Shown here: in pieces, positions 52,853 to 62,494 of the stretch
How positions within the stretch are numbered: position 1 is the stretch's first letter
How the letters are laid out: each line of letters begins with the position of its first letter
From: Liolophura sinensis
Lineage: Eukaryota > Mollusca > Polyplacophora > Chitonida > Chitonidae
Direction: 5' to 3'
Length of the DNA stretch: 64,000 nt
Assembly: GCF_032854445.1 (NCBI RefSeq)
Contig: NC_088305.1
Coordinates: 21,738,955-21,802,954 of the forward strand
Notes under the pieces: model-generated
What the model was told of the DNA's origin: nothing
The model's database searches: none
The model's input: only the letters and a program-made list of their open reading frames with translations
Program-made: the position numbers and the translations under genes

Positions 52853-53332
52853 ATGATGAACAACCTCCAGATAGAGAAGATACTGAGGCGTGATAATTAC
52901 ACTAAAGGCTACTTTCAAGGTGTCTATTCACGCAATACGCTGCCCGAGATCCGGACCAATGGAAAGAGGGCTTATGTATGTAACACAGACCCGGATGACG
53001 CACCTGGTGAACACTGGGTGGCCATGTACATTGACTCAAAAGACAAAGGATTTTCCTTCGACCCATATGGCATTTACCCGATACACTATGAGTTTCACGA
53101 GTTTTTGAATAACAACACAAGATCGTGGACATTTAACGATAAACGCGTACAAGGCTCCCATTCCACAGTATGTGGTCAGTACTGCGTCTACTGTATCTTA
53201 CAGTCCCTTAGAGGAAAGCCTATGGAAACCATAGTAGCCGAATCCGATGGAGACTGTGACGATAATGACGTTCAGATATTTGATTACTTCGCCTATAAAT
53301 ATGACATTTACAACTTCCCCTATGCTATTTAG
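52853..53332 (+). CDS. Polinton 2 adenain-like cysteine protease
   Basis: About 159 residues. Catalytic residues of the adenovirus protease family are visible: His in GEHWVAMYID, Asp in FSFDPYGIYP, and Gln-Cys in STVCGQYCVYC. In adenoviruses and Polintons this enzyme matures capsid proteins. The frame is open from MMNNLQIEKILRRDNY to the stop, with a length usual for the family. Confidence 0.85.
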   Translation: MMNNLQIEKILRRDNYTKGYFQGVYSRNTLPEIRTNGKRAYVCNTDPDDAPGEHWVAMYIDSKDKGFSFDPYGIYPIHYEFHEFLNNNTRSWTFNDKRVQGSHSTVCGQYCVYCILQSLRGKPMETIVAESDGDCDDNDVQIFDYFAYKYDIYNFPYAI

Positions 53333-54017
53333 TTTTGTAAAGGACGAATTACCTAGGAAAAGCTTCACATGAGAGCCCTGTGACTCAAATCCGTTGAATA
53401 CTACCAGAGACAGATTTCAACAGATCTGACGATCGGGTGGTAAATGGTCCTAACCGAATATGTCTATGTATATTCTAGTTAATAAATATCATATGTGAAA
53501 AAATCCCACATCCGCTTTCTAGTTCAGTTCATAGTCGTTCGTTAAGCACTTAAATGCCTATTTACGATCATAGCTCCGTGTTTTAGAGAGTCAGATGATT
53601 CTAAACAGACAATTATGTGTTTTTATTCGTTTCCATCACTCGATACATTTTTTTCACGTGTACACATATGTACAGCATAACACAAAGTTTAAGCGGTATA
53701 ACCCATAAATGCTATATACACATATATACATATCTTCATATACATAAATAAATACACTTATACATCCAAATCCGATGTAAGATCATAATGTCTTAATTAC
53801 CCCCCAATTTCTAGTTCTGTAAAAAAAATGATCACTTTGGGTTTCGAACCCACGGCTGCACAAAGTATATATGACACTAGTCACACGAAATGTACATGTC
53901 AGATATGTCATACGAGAGGGGGGCGGGAGGTGGTTTTGTGTTTAATACCCGTACGGGACAGTGTCAAACGAAGGCTTTATCACCCGCTTAATATAGTTGA
54001 TTCTATAGTCCTTTTTC
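53333..54017. other. Convergent intergenic region of Polinton 2
   Basis: The plus-strand protease and minus-strand polymerase genes converge here. There is no gene. AATAAATAAATACAC near 53745 could serve as a polyadenylation signal for the plus-strand genes. On the minus strand near 53825-53860 there is a GGTTCGAAACCC box followed by a T run, resembling a tRNA T-arm and pol III terminator, but no full cloverleaf is found. Confidence 0.35.
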
Positions 54018-57000
54018 TCAGGCTTTTTTGAGAATTCTGACACGTGTTTTGTCACGAGTGATTTTCCGCTCGTTAAACACAGTCTTTTTACATAATCCAC
54101 AAACCTCACCAGTTCCAGAGCAAGGACATCGCTTCACATTTTTCACCATATCGCATACAGTATCAAAATTGATTACTTTAGAGTTTTTGGCGTTGAGGGT
54201 AAAACCGCGTACCTTGGTGACTGTCTCACCCAACCTAGTCTTGTACGTGTAGTTTTTAGGCCCTCCACTAGCAAAACTTTGATGGAATCTCCGGGGGCCA
54301 ATTCAGATGTCAAATCACCTAACACATCACCTAATGGAAGATCGGATTGCCCCGGTTCAGTAATATAGATGGCGCTGTCAGTGTCGTGGTATATGCAACG
54401 GGAATCTAGCTTTTCCAGCACTTCGTATAATTTCAAACGGCTAAAACAAGTGGTAAAACTAGCGATATATATATTGGAAGAAGACCCTGTAGGGGTGTAT
54501 TCTTTTGCACTCTTCCAGTCTACTAACAGGATTTCTTCGTTGACGTGAAAATCACTCGTCTTTCTCCGGATCGTTGAGCAGTTGATAAAATTTTGCCGGT
54601 GTGCTAATAAAACAGTTTTGGTTAAGACCATTGCGCTATCCGAATTTACCCCAAAGTGAATTTAAGGCTAGCTTCGCCACTGATCTCAGGCCGGCATTTT
54701 TCTGGATCTTGTTTTTATCTAGCCTTTATGCCTTCGTGGGCCTCATACCGCTCGATATAAGCGTCCTTATCGGCCTCAGATTTAACCCATCCAGGCCATC
54801 CCCGATGATTCCTCCTTAATTTTCAAAAATGTGTTAATATAGCCGGTGAACAACCTGTAGTGTCATCCTTACCGTTATATTTAGTTGTTCTAGGAAAGTG
54901 GTATATCTCATATACATTGACTAACCTGTAACCCTTCTGCAAGGCCTTTTGTACTTCAAATGACACCCATGTACCCGTGAATAAGGTTGTCACAACATGT
55001 CTTGCACAGGGTGAACATTATCCTGTTATGACTGCGGTAGTGGGGGGGGGGGGGGGACAACCTTACATTTAATGAAACCCACATACTTATTTATATCACC
55101 AAAGTCATGGGTGATGATGGTGGGATAGCCAACAGGATATTCGGCGTATTTGTTAATATAAGGATAGAGTGACGTGAAATCCACGTAATTAACACTCGTG
55201 TCGCCTTTTGCTTCGTAAAATAACTTTGTACAGTTTGTCCGACCACCGAAAAACGCATCTCTAGGATCTAACCTACTCACCACATCCAGAGACGCTACAA
55301 ATTCCTTAAGCTAGTGGTTAGTTTCCATTTCCTCTCTAAACTCGTGTTCCCAAACGTAGATACAATTGAGACCTAGTTCTTCCCTCTTACGAATGCCAGC
55401 CATTGTATCGTTGTACACACTCTCGTTATTTCTCTTGTTTATGGGGTTAATAGCGTCCTTATCAGTACACCGAACACAAGAATGTACTACGCATTCTAAA
55501 AATTCATAGGCTCTGTCAGTTGTAGAATCGTAACCATCGAGTTTGATTTTTCCCTATCCTATGCTCATCCTTATTCAATGCATGCTGGATGTCCAACTGC
55601 CCCCCATTCTGCCTATCCTTGTGCATTAACCATTCCAGCCATTGGATGGACTGGCGTGAGAACTGGTCTCTCTCAACAATGCCCTCTGCTGGTACTAATG
55701 CCACCTCCCACGGTTTTAGAAAGCGGGCTTTGAAAATCTCAAAACAAAGACCCGCGATAGTAATGCTCTTTAATGGATCAATGCCAAACACATCCTCCTC
55801 GTCTATCGCAGTGGCCTCGGGGGTGGTGATATCCATAATCAGTTCCCTAAACTTCAAACAACACCGCCTGAGAATGGTCACGTCAGAACGGCAATAGTCC
55901 AACATTTCTTTTTGGAAATCAAACACGTAATTTTTTTCCTTCAGTCCGTTGTACCAGCTCACGAACTGGTCTAGGTCACTTTTAGACATGTTGTCAATGC
56001 CGTAGTAATGCATATCCGGCAATGGACCTATATAGGATTGGTTTTTCTCTAGATTGAACAGGTGTGGGAAATCGCCTTTTTTGCCGGGAATGTTGAATGT
56101 CTTGGGAAAGTTAGCTAGGCGTGTGGGGATCAAGTTCAGACTGTCTATGATTCTCATTTTAAGACTATCTATATGGATACACATGATTTTGCCACCGCTG
56201 TATATGACATTAGGTTTTACAGTCTGTTCGATTAGGTAGCGTAACATAAAATACCAGTCAAACCCCTTCATGTTATGGGCGATCACTGTAAAGCCATGGT
56301 GACGCTCACTAAACAACCACTTACCAAAATCATCGACTGTGTTTGCACCTCTAAAAACAACCTCACGCTCTTCACATCTAACACAAGCCTGATGTATGTC
56401 ATCGAAATCGATGCATTCATTACATACCTTGTGCGCGACGCAGAAATTCGGCACATGTTCATCTGATTCTACCGTTGTTTCAAAATCACAGAAGATGTAT
56501 AAACTCCTACTTTCTTTCACCACTAATGGCTTCATGTAACACCTATGGTCACCCATATGATACACTAAACACCTGGTACAATATTTCTCATCAGAAATAT
56601 GCTTACAAGGCGGTCTAATGTCACGCCGGAGAAGCCGGCGACACTTAGTACAAGACCAGTAAGTCTCGCATATGGAATTATATTCCTTCTTCGCAGCATT
56701 TTTTTTACGTTCCAAGTGCCTCTCATAACAGCATTCACTATGGAAGCGCCTGTTGCACACACCGCAATCTACAGGTATCGTGATGGGGCAGTTTCTACTG
56801 TAGCACATAATACATATAACATCGCATCTATGCGAAGACAGTGTGTTGTATGCTTTAAAACACGATTCGCAGTAGTATGACCGCGCAAAAAAAGCCTGCA
56901 TTCTAGTGATAACATCAAAATGCCCGTTGTGGTGTAGTATGTAGATCTTATTAGGTCGTACGACTATTCCCCGATGCACAATAGCATTGGCCGCATTAGC

Positions 57001-57317
57001 GTCGACCACTACTATCTGAGTATCGGTCGCATTTTCGAATAAATGCATCTTATCTAACCCAGTCTGCACTGTCGGATCTACCCCAGCCTTTTGACAAAGT
57101 TCTAAGGCCATTTTTTTTGGAGGGCTTTGTTAGAGAAAGCTATTCTTTTCTTATCAGGGTCATTTAACATATAAGCCCTAGCTATGACGATCGCTCTGGC
57201 TGCACACATATTATCCTTATTAGCCACCTGTATTACACTTTTCTTCACGCATTTTGCCTCCTCGATATTGGTAATTCTTTTCCTCATCCCTCCTCTAATG
57301 AGTCTAATAACACTCAT
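54018..57317 (-). pseudogene. Polinton 2 protein-primed DNA polymerase B (fossil)
   Basis: This region on the minus strand holds the family B polymerase. The N-proximal part has VIQVANKDNMCAARAIVIAR (57200-57260) and Cys-rich zinc-binding clusters (56560-56880). The 3'-5' exonuclease motifs are IFCDFETTVE (~56490), VIAHNMKGFDWYFML (~56270) and LDYCRSDVTIL (~55890). The polymerase palm has VNYVDFTSLYPYI (~55180) and IYHDTDSAIYI (~54375). A Cys-rich C-terminus (CPCSGTGEVCGLC) ends near 54018. Such enzymes copy linear Polintons from a protein primer. It is broken, with about four breaks, but nearly all motifs are recognisable. Confidence 0.85.
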
Positions 57318-57354
57318 GTGTATTTCAAAACTTTCGTTAAAAACCAGTGTTTCA

Positions 57355-57843
57355 TTAGACTAACATTTTCTCTATGAGATCTAACAAATCACGGGGTGAA
57401 ATGTCTTTCACCGCTCTTAAACTCAAAACCAGTGGGGTGTCCATGCCTTTTTGAAAAATGTAAATGCGGGCCAGATCGTCACCGTGTACACCATTTAAAG
57501 ATCTACTTAATACAGCCTCCAGAGCATTCGTTAACAGATCCATATTAGATATCCATGTACTATTATTAACGTCAGACGAAAGTTTTAACGAGTATATAAC
57601 TTCGGAGGTCCCGAATTTCTTCCTAAAGATATTCTTTTTTTCATGAATGTTGAAATCGTTTTGCTTAGCACCACCCAACCCACTCGTGCCCGCACCCCCC
57701 AATACACTCTGCTCCCCGATACTATCACCACTCCCTGTCTGTATGCCATGTTCCGAGTCATCCTGTGTCTTCTGTTGCGGTATCGCCGAGCGTTTTCCCT
57801 TTCCTTTACCCTTGGTGCTTTTGCGATGTGTTGCTCTGTTGTG
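57355..57843 (-). CDS. Polinton 2 polymerase-associated N-terminal region
   Basis: An open minus-strand frame starts at an acceptor-like TTTTTTTCACAACAG near 57844 and ends at a stop at 57355. It begins with a Lys/Gly-rich stretch (STKGKGKGKRSA), then a Gly/Ser/Gln linker, and ends in a domain with VIYSLKLSSDVNN, then DLARIYIFQKGMDTPLVLSL and LLDLIEKMLV. In other Polintons a comparable segment precedes the polymerase, so I take it as the separately placed N-terminal region of the same replication module. The acceptor suggests it is reached by splicing from 58470 or beyond. Confidence 0.5.
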   Translation of the reverse strand, partial: HNRATHRKSTKGKGKGKRSAIPQQKTQDDSEHGIQTGSGDSIGEQSVLGGAGTSGLGGAKQNDFNIHEKKNIFRKKFGTSEVIYSLKLSSDVNNSTWISNMDLLTNALEAVLSRSLNGVHGDDLARIYIFQKGMDTPLVLSLRAVKDISPRDLLDLIEKMLV

Positions 57844-58469
57844 AAAAAAAGAAAACAACCGTGTTATTTTCGACAATATTTATACTGTATGAACGTGTAT
57901 GTATTCTTACATATCCATCTACCTGTGTAAATCTCATGACTATCAATAATGTCTATCTACATAGTGATATTTTTTTTATTTAGTACGGGATGTATGTATG
58001 TGTATACGCATGCATACGGACCACAATTACAGAGTGTCAAATGTACATTTAAGCGAGAGTGGACGCTTCGGCTTACCCTCTTAGCGTGCCTATAGGCTTG
58101 TAATAACCCAACTGGAAGTTGTCCGCGTGTTAAGTTGTCGGCTCAGGACTGTAGGCAAAGATAAAATAGAAGGTATGGTTACAGGAAGTAGTTACATAAT
58201 GGGTCATTTAATTTCTCTGCCTGAATCACATTGACCATACACCAAATGGTGACCATCTGCGACACGGTCCATTAAACGGATTGTATTACCCTAGTGTCCG
58301 TCTACTAATGGTTCCACTCCGTCGCGCCCCCGCGCCGGTGTGTTTTAAGAACCATTCACCAAACATTGTACAATATCCGCCTATTACGTAGATGCCACTT
58401 GAGAAGGGGGGTTTCTTGTGAACACTGACACGCATGTGTAATTTTCAAACAATGTCCAGTTAAAAACTG

Positions 58470-59400
58470 TTTATACTCACATGTCTAGTTGGGACGTCGA
58501 AGGCTGTATTTCCCTCGAGGGACTGGTCTCTTTGTCCTCGGCTGCGTGGGAACTATCGGAGCGCTTTCTTTTCCTGGGTGTGACATCCTGTATGGTTTCC
58601 CAATCACTTAAAATGTCATCCCATTGTAACTCCAAATCGGCTAGGAATTCTTCCCCAAATCTGAAAGCGGACCATGGGTAAAACCTCTAAAAAACGAATT
58701 ATCTTGAAAACTAGACCACAAAAAACATTTACTTCGTATTTTTCTCGAGAGTACAAAATGGACCTTTTGAACATAGACTCACCCTATGTCGCCCGTCTTG
58801 TTTTGTATTTCTTCAATGTTCAGTTCGTGCAACGCTTCGAAGAATTCGTCATCTGTCTTTTTGTCAGTGCTCGAATGCGAACTACCCGAATACTTTCTTT
58901 TGCGGGGCGTGACATCCTGTGTAGGGCCCCATTCTCTTCAAATGTCATCCCATTGTAACTCCAAATCGGATATAAAGTCTTCCTCATATCTGAAAACAGA
59001 CCGCGATAAAATCTCAAAAAAATGGATTAACGCGATAGCTAGGTCGTAGGTTTCATGACCCATTTAAAGATAGCTTTCGGTTTTTAAGCGAGTAGTTATA
59101 TCCCATAGGTCATTCCCATCTCCGTTTTACTGTATATATCGCACAGTTGACTATAGATTATGGGCATTTTTTTTCCATTATACATATACACGTACAAAAG
59201 TGACACATCCTAAATTATACTTCGTCTTTTATTTCGAAAACACATTTACTTCATATTTTTTTCAGAGAGTACGATATGGACCTTTTGAATAAAGCCTCAC
59301 CCTATATCGCCCGTCTGATTTTGTATTTCTTCAACGTCCAGATCGTGTAATGCATCGAGGAATTCTTTCTGACATTTTTTTCTGAAAAAAAAAAACAGGA
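58470..59400 (-). other. Repeated exon-like blocks on the minus strand of Polinton 2
   Basis: Two blocks (58480-58665 and 58785-58985) encode similar pieces: DLELQWDD followed by QDVTPRKRK and a Ser/His/Glu/Asp-rich tail, each preceded by a CAG acceptor. Two pieces (58785-58870 and 59290-59390) share EFFEALHELNIEEIQNKTGD and EFLDALHDLDVEEIQNQTGD. The repetition suggests tandem duplication of an exon pair. The first block ends in a GTGAGT donor near 58478, facing the acceptor at 57844. Function unknown. The basic PRKRK could be a nuclear signal. Confidence 0.45.
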
Positions 59401-59562
59401 AAACTTTTAATGACGCTGTGTTAAGACCACTTGACATTGTGCATGCGCATAGCACTCTTATTTCGTTAGCCAATATGCTATGACTTTGAGTAACACGGCC
59501 TGTTTACCGTATATCGAGTGGCCGGTATTTATCCCGCCGTGATTACGCGCGCAATTTTAGGC

Positions 59563-59569
59563 TTTATAA
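59563..59569 (+). promoter_or_regulatory. TATA box for the plus-strand gene at 59655
   Basis: TTTATAA lies in GGCTTTATAAGCTGGACAT, about 90 bp upstream of the ATG at 59655. GC-rich GATTACGCGCGC lies just upstream. Confidence 0.45.
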
Positions 59570-59654
59570 GCTGGACATAGTTAGACCAAAGCACTTGCTT
59601 CTGACGGAATTTAGATAGAGTACAGGCCTTGTCTCAAACTTCGCGAACGTCACC

Positions 59655-60524
59655 ATGTCTGGAAATTTGTATGGGTGAGTATACAGCTACGTTTTTTGTT
59701 TAAAAGTCAAGTTCATCGTTCTATTATTTACATCGTTCCACATACTCTATTTCTGTCTGTTTACGTTTTACACACTACGCCTAAACCCACTAGAGTGTTA
59801 CCGTATAGATGCACATGGAAATATAACGCCTGATGCATGTTTTTTGTAGTTCTCCTCAATATATTGGACCCTCAGATGCAGACTTATTGTCTACACCTCA
59901 GCAATTTAACCTAGATACGTAAGTTTTCCCATTTCACCGGCTGTATGTTTAATGGAGGTAATCCGTTTCGTTAAACACGTGTTTTGGATTCACCATTTAC
60001 AGTACTACGCCAATCCTTTCGCTATTACCCGTCGAAGTTTATCAAAAAGAAAAAAAATGTGGTTTTCATTTTAAACTATTCCACACGTCTCATTCGCTAT
60101 TTCCATTAATACTTTCAAGCCATTTTTTTGTCCAGAAAATATTCCCTGATGGCACATATCAAAGGCTTACTATATACCCCATTACATATCCATTTTTTTT
60201 CAAAACAATAGCGTTTACACAGTGTCATACATGTTACAGAAGAGTACCTCGGAGTGAGGGGGAACCAACTGTATACTCAGCTTGCGAGTTTTCTTCGCCT
60301 TTTCACTCCATTGACTAGTAAGTCACATTTATCGTTTTACGTATTTAATCGAAGTAAAAGACGAATAAGGTTGTGCAGTTTATGGTGTAAATAATGCATT
60401 GTGTTTGTTCTGTTTAAGCATGGTTAACTTTACATTTCAGGGATGCGGCGTACGGTTTCCAGCGACCTTCATCGCCCCAAAACACATCACCCCAGAGGAC
60501 CCCGAAAAGACCTAAATTGGATGG
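59655..60524 (+). other. Four short exon-like blocks, plus strand, at the Polinton 2 right side
   Basis: The first block (ATG at 59655, MSGNLYG) ends at GGTGAGT near 59674. Later blocks are near 59851-59920 (acceptor TTTGTAG, donor GTAAGT), 60239-60319 (acceptor TTACAG, donor GTAAGT) and from 60442 (acceptor TTTCAG), the last rich in Pro/Ser/Thr with RTPKRPK. The strong consensus borders suggest a spliced transcript starting at the TATA box at 59563. Whether it belongs to the Polinton or to the flanking genome is unclear. The last block is cut by the LTR at 60525. Nothing in it is recognised. Confidence 0.4.
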
Positions 60525-61533
60525 TGTTACGGTATTGAAAACGGCAACAGAAAACAGACTCAGTGACTCAATATTACAATGTAAACAATGCTTTATATAT
60601 AAAATGAGACGTACAGTTTTACAGACAGTTCAACAACAACAACATAAAAAAACATACACATCAGTATTACCGGTCTTTAAAAGTTTCCAGTTCACCTTTG
60701 CATCCCAAGGAACGTGGTTCCAGGAGCTCCAACGTATAGACCATGGGATAAACACACAATTCACACAAGTCACAAATTGTCCTAGTCAGGTACTTCGCTA
60801 GGATAGCGAACGCGAACACAGTACACAGGTTACACAGAACTGGAACAGTCAAGCCTTTGAATGACGTCACACTCGCAGAGCACAACACAGGGTAAATACA
60901 GGCATGGAGGTATAATCCACTTTAGAACAGTTTCCCGCAGAAACTCACAAACGAGCCGTTCAGAGACGTAGAGTAATGTCACCTTGTGGCAGAACGAACG
61001 TCCTTTACAAAACTGAAAACTTCAGTTTAGAGTCCTTGACGACCTTGTCGGTCAGGTGAGGTCAGCGTGTTAAACAAATTACACAGTCAACACTGTATAA
61101 TCATAATAAAGATCCGAACACCAACAAACGTGACTTCCGCAGAAATTCACATAAACCAGACATCAGTACTACTGTGGTACACAAACGGTGGCGGCATAAA
61201 AATCTGTCCTCCCAAATGAAACTGGCATCACCAGCTCATATAAATATAATGGACTCGATACGAGAGCGTCGCACACTCTCCTGGCTCCCAGTAGATGTAG
61301 CAAAAATACCTCCCCTCTGCACAGAAAACACGGCTTATATACGTGCCAGGTGGATTCAACTATTTTTAAACACAGAGTTTAACAGCCAATGAACAGCCAG
61401 TTAAATAAACAGAGCATTGAACAAGGTGCTTTCCATCAGGTCCGCGCTGTACATATATAACAGGGCCTGTTATGCTTTCACAAAGGTCCGCAGACTAACA
61501 TTACATGAAGACGTTAAATAGTCATACATAACA
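60525..61533 (-). repeat. LTR of a Ty3/gypsy element, about 1009 bp
   Basis: On the minus strand the LTR starts TGTTATGTATGAC at 61533 and ends CCGTAACA at 60525, giving the 5-bp inverted ends TGTTA/TAACA. A purine-rich tract (GAAGGGTGGGGG) lies directly upstream, as expected before a 3' LTR. The other LTR is not in the window. Confidence 0.6.
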
Positions 61534-61647
61534 CCCCCACCCTTCAGGGAAAGAAAGTTTTGCATAAAACTTTCTTTAACATATTCATAATTATGAATAA
61601 TAGTAACGTTTACCACAGTCTTTAAAAACAAAGCTGCAGAAAACCAA

Positions 61648-62384
61648 CTAGACACGTGACAAACAATCAGCAATCACATTATCTTTCCCTTTTATGTGTC
61701 TAATCTCTAGATTAAATTCTTGCAAAAGCAAACTCCACCGTAACAATCTTCGGTTTTTACCTTTTAATTTGTGCAAGAAGGTTAAGGGATTGTGATCTGT
61801 ATACACAACAATGGGGTAACTTGACGAAGTCACGTATACTTCGAAATGCTGTAATGCTAGAATCAAGGACAGACACTCCTTTTCTATTGTCGAATAATTT
61901 CTCTGGCACTTGTCAAACTTGCGAGAGAAAAAACATACAGGGTGATCAACGTGATCCGTTGCATTTTCTTGTAACAAAACTGCCCCAGCAGATATATCAC
62001 TAGCATCAACAGCTAGCTTAAATGGTAAATTAAAATCAGGTGCTACAAGTATGGGGCCGCTGCTTAGCATGGCCTTTAATCTATCAAAAGATCTCTGACA
62101 CTCAATGGACGACAAGAATTTAGCACCTTTCTTTAACAGCTGAGTTAATGGCTCACTAACAAATGAAAAGTTCCTACAGAACTTTCGATAATAACCTGCC
62201 ATGCCCAAAAAACGCTTTAACTCTCTCTTACAACTTGGCACTGGAAAACAAGAGATAGCACTGATTTTAGAATTAACATGTTTTACCTGACCCTGTCCGA
62301 CAACATGCCCTAGATATGTGACAAAAGCACAACCAAACTCACACTTGGCCAACTTTACTGTAAAGCCACGTTTACCGAACACGC
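61648..62384 (-). CDS. Ty3/gypsy reverse transcriptase end and RNase H
   Basis: The minus strand encodes the thumb end of the reverse transcriptase (KLAKCEFG, then YLGHVVG and FLGMAGYYRKFCRNFS), followed by RNase H with FKLAVDASDISAGAVLLQ, NYSTIEKECLSLILAL and VVYTDHNPLTFLHKLK holding the acidic residues. It ends ADCLSRV. The integrase usually follows RNase H in Ty3/gypsy; here the frame stops after ADCLSRV, the linker position where many elements continue. The active-site Tyr-x-Asp-Asp of the polymerase is upstream of the Harbinger boundary and not visible. Confidence 0.8.
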
Positions 62385-62494
62385 GGATTGCGGTACGCGG
62401 CAACGGAATGCGGTATGCGGAATGCGATATTTATGCCGCGTTGTCCGTTTATCGGTGCGCGTTTTCTTTGCGGTATACGTTAGTTTTGGGAAGC

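Larger units (their letters stand above)
49600..60524. mobile_element. Polinton (Maverick) 2, broken
   Basis: This Polinton carries on the plus strand PC4-like genes, a retroviral-type integrase, fragments of the ATPase and capsid block and an adenain-type protease (49836-53332). On the minus strand is a protein-primed DNA polymerase (54018-57843) plus exon-like blocks (58470-59400), and on the plus strand a further set of exon-like blocks (59655-60524). Terminal inverted repeats were not found; the left edge is somewhere between 49480 and 49836, and the right is cut by a Ty3/gypsy LTR at 60525. The capsid genes are mostly missing. I estimate roughly eight or more breaks overall. The reading frames that remain are long, so it is not very ancient. 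Confidence 0.8.
60525..62384 (-). mobile_element. Ty3/gypsy element, 3' part (fossil), cut by a Harbinger element
   Basis: It consists of the end of the pol gene (61648-62384), a short spacer with the purine tract, and one LTR (60525-61533). It inserted into the last exon-like block at the right side of Polinton 2 and was itself interrupted at about 62384 by a PIF/Harbinger transposon. The upstream part (gag, protease, most of the reverse transcriptase and the 5' LTR) lies beyond the window or is lost. The visible coding part looks well preserved, so it is relatively young. No break other than the Harbinger insertion is evident. Confidence 0.75.

Noticed and set aside
53820-53890. A functional tRNA gene
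   Set aside because: Only a T-arm-like box is present. I could not pair an acceptor stem, D-arm or anticodon arm.
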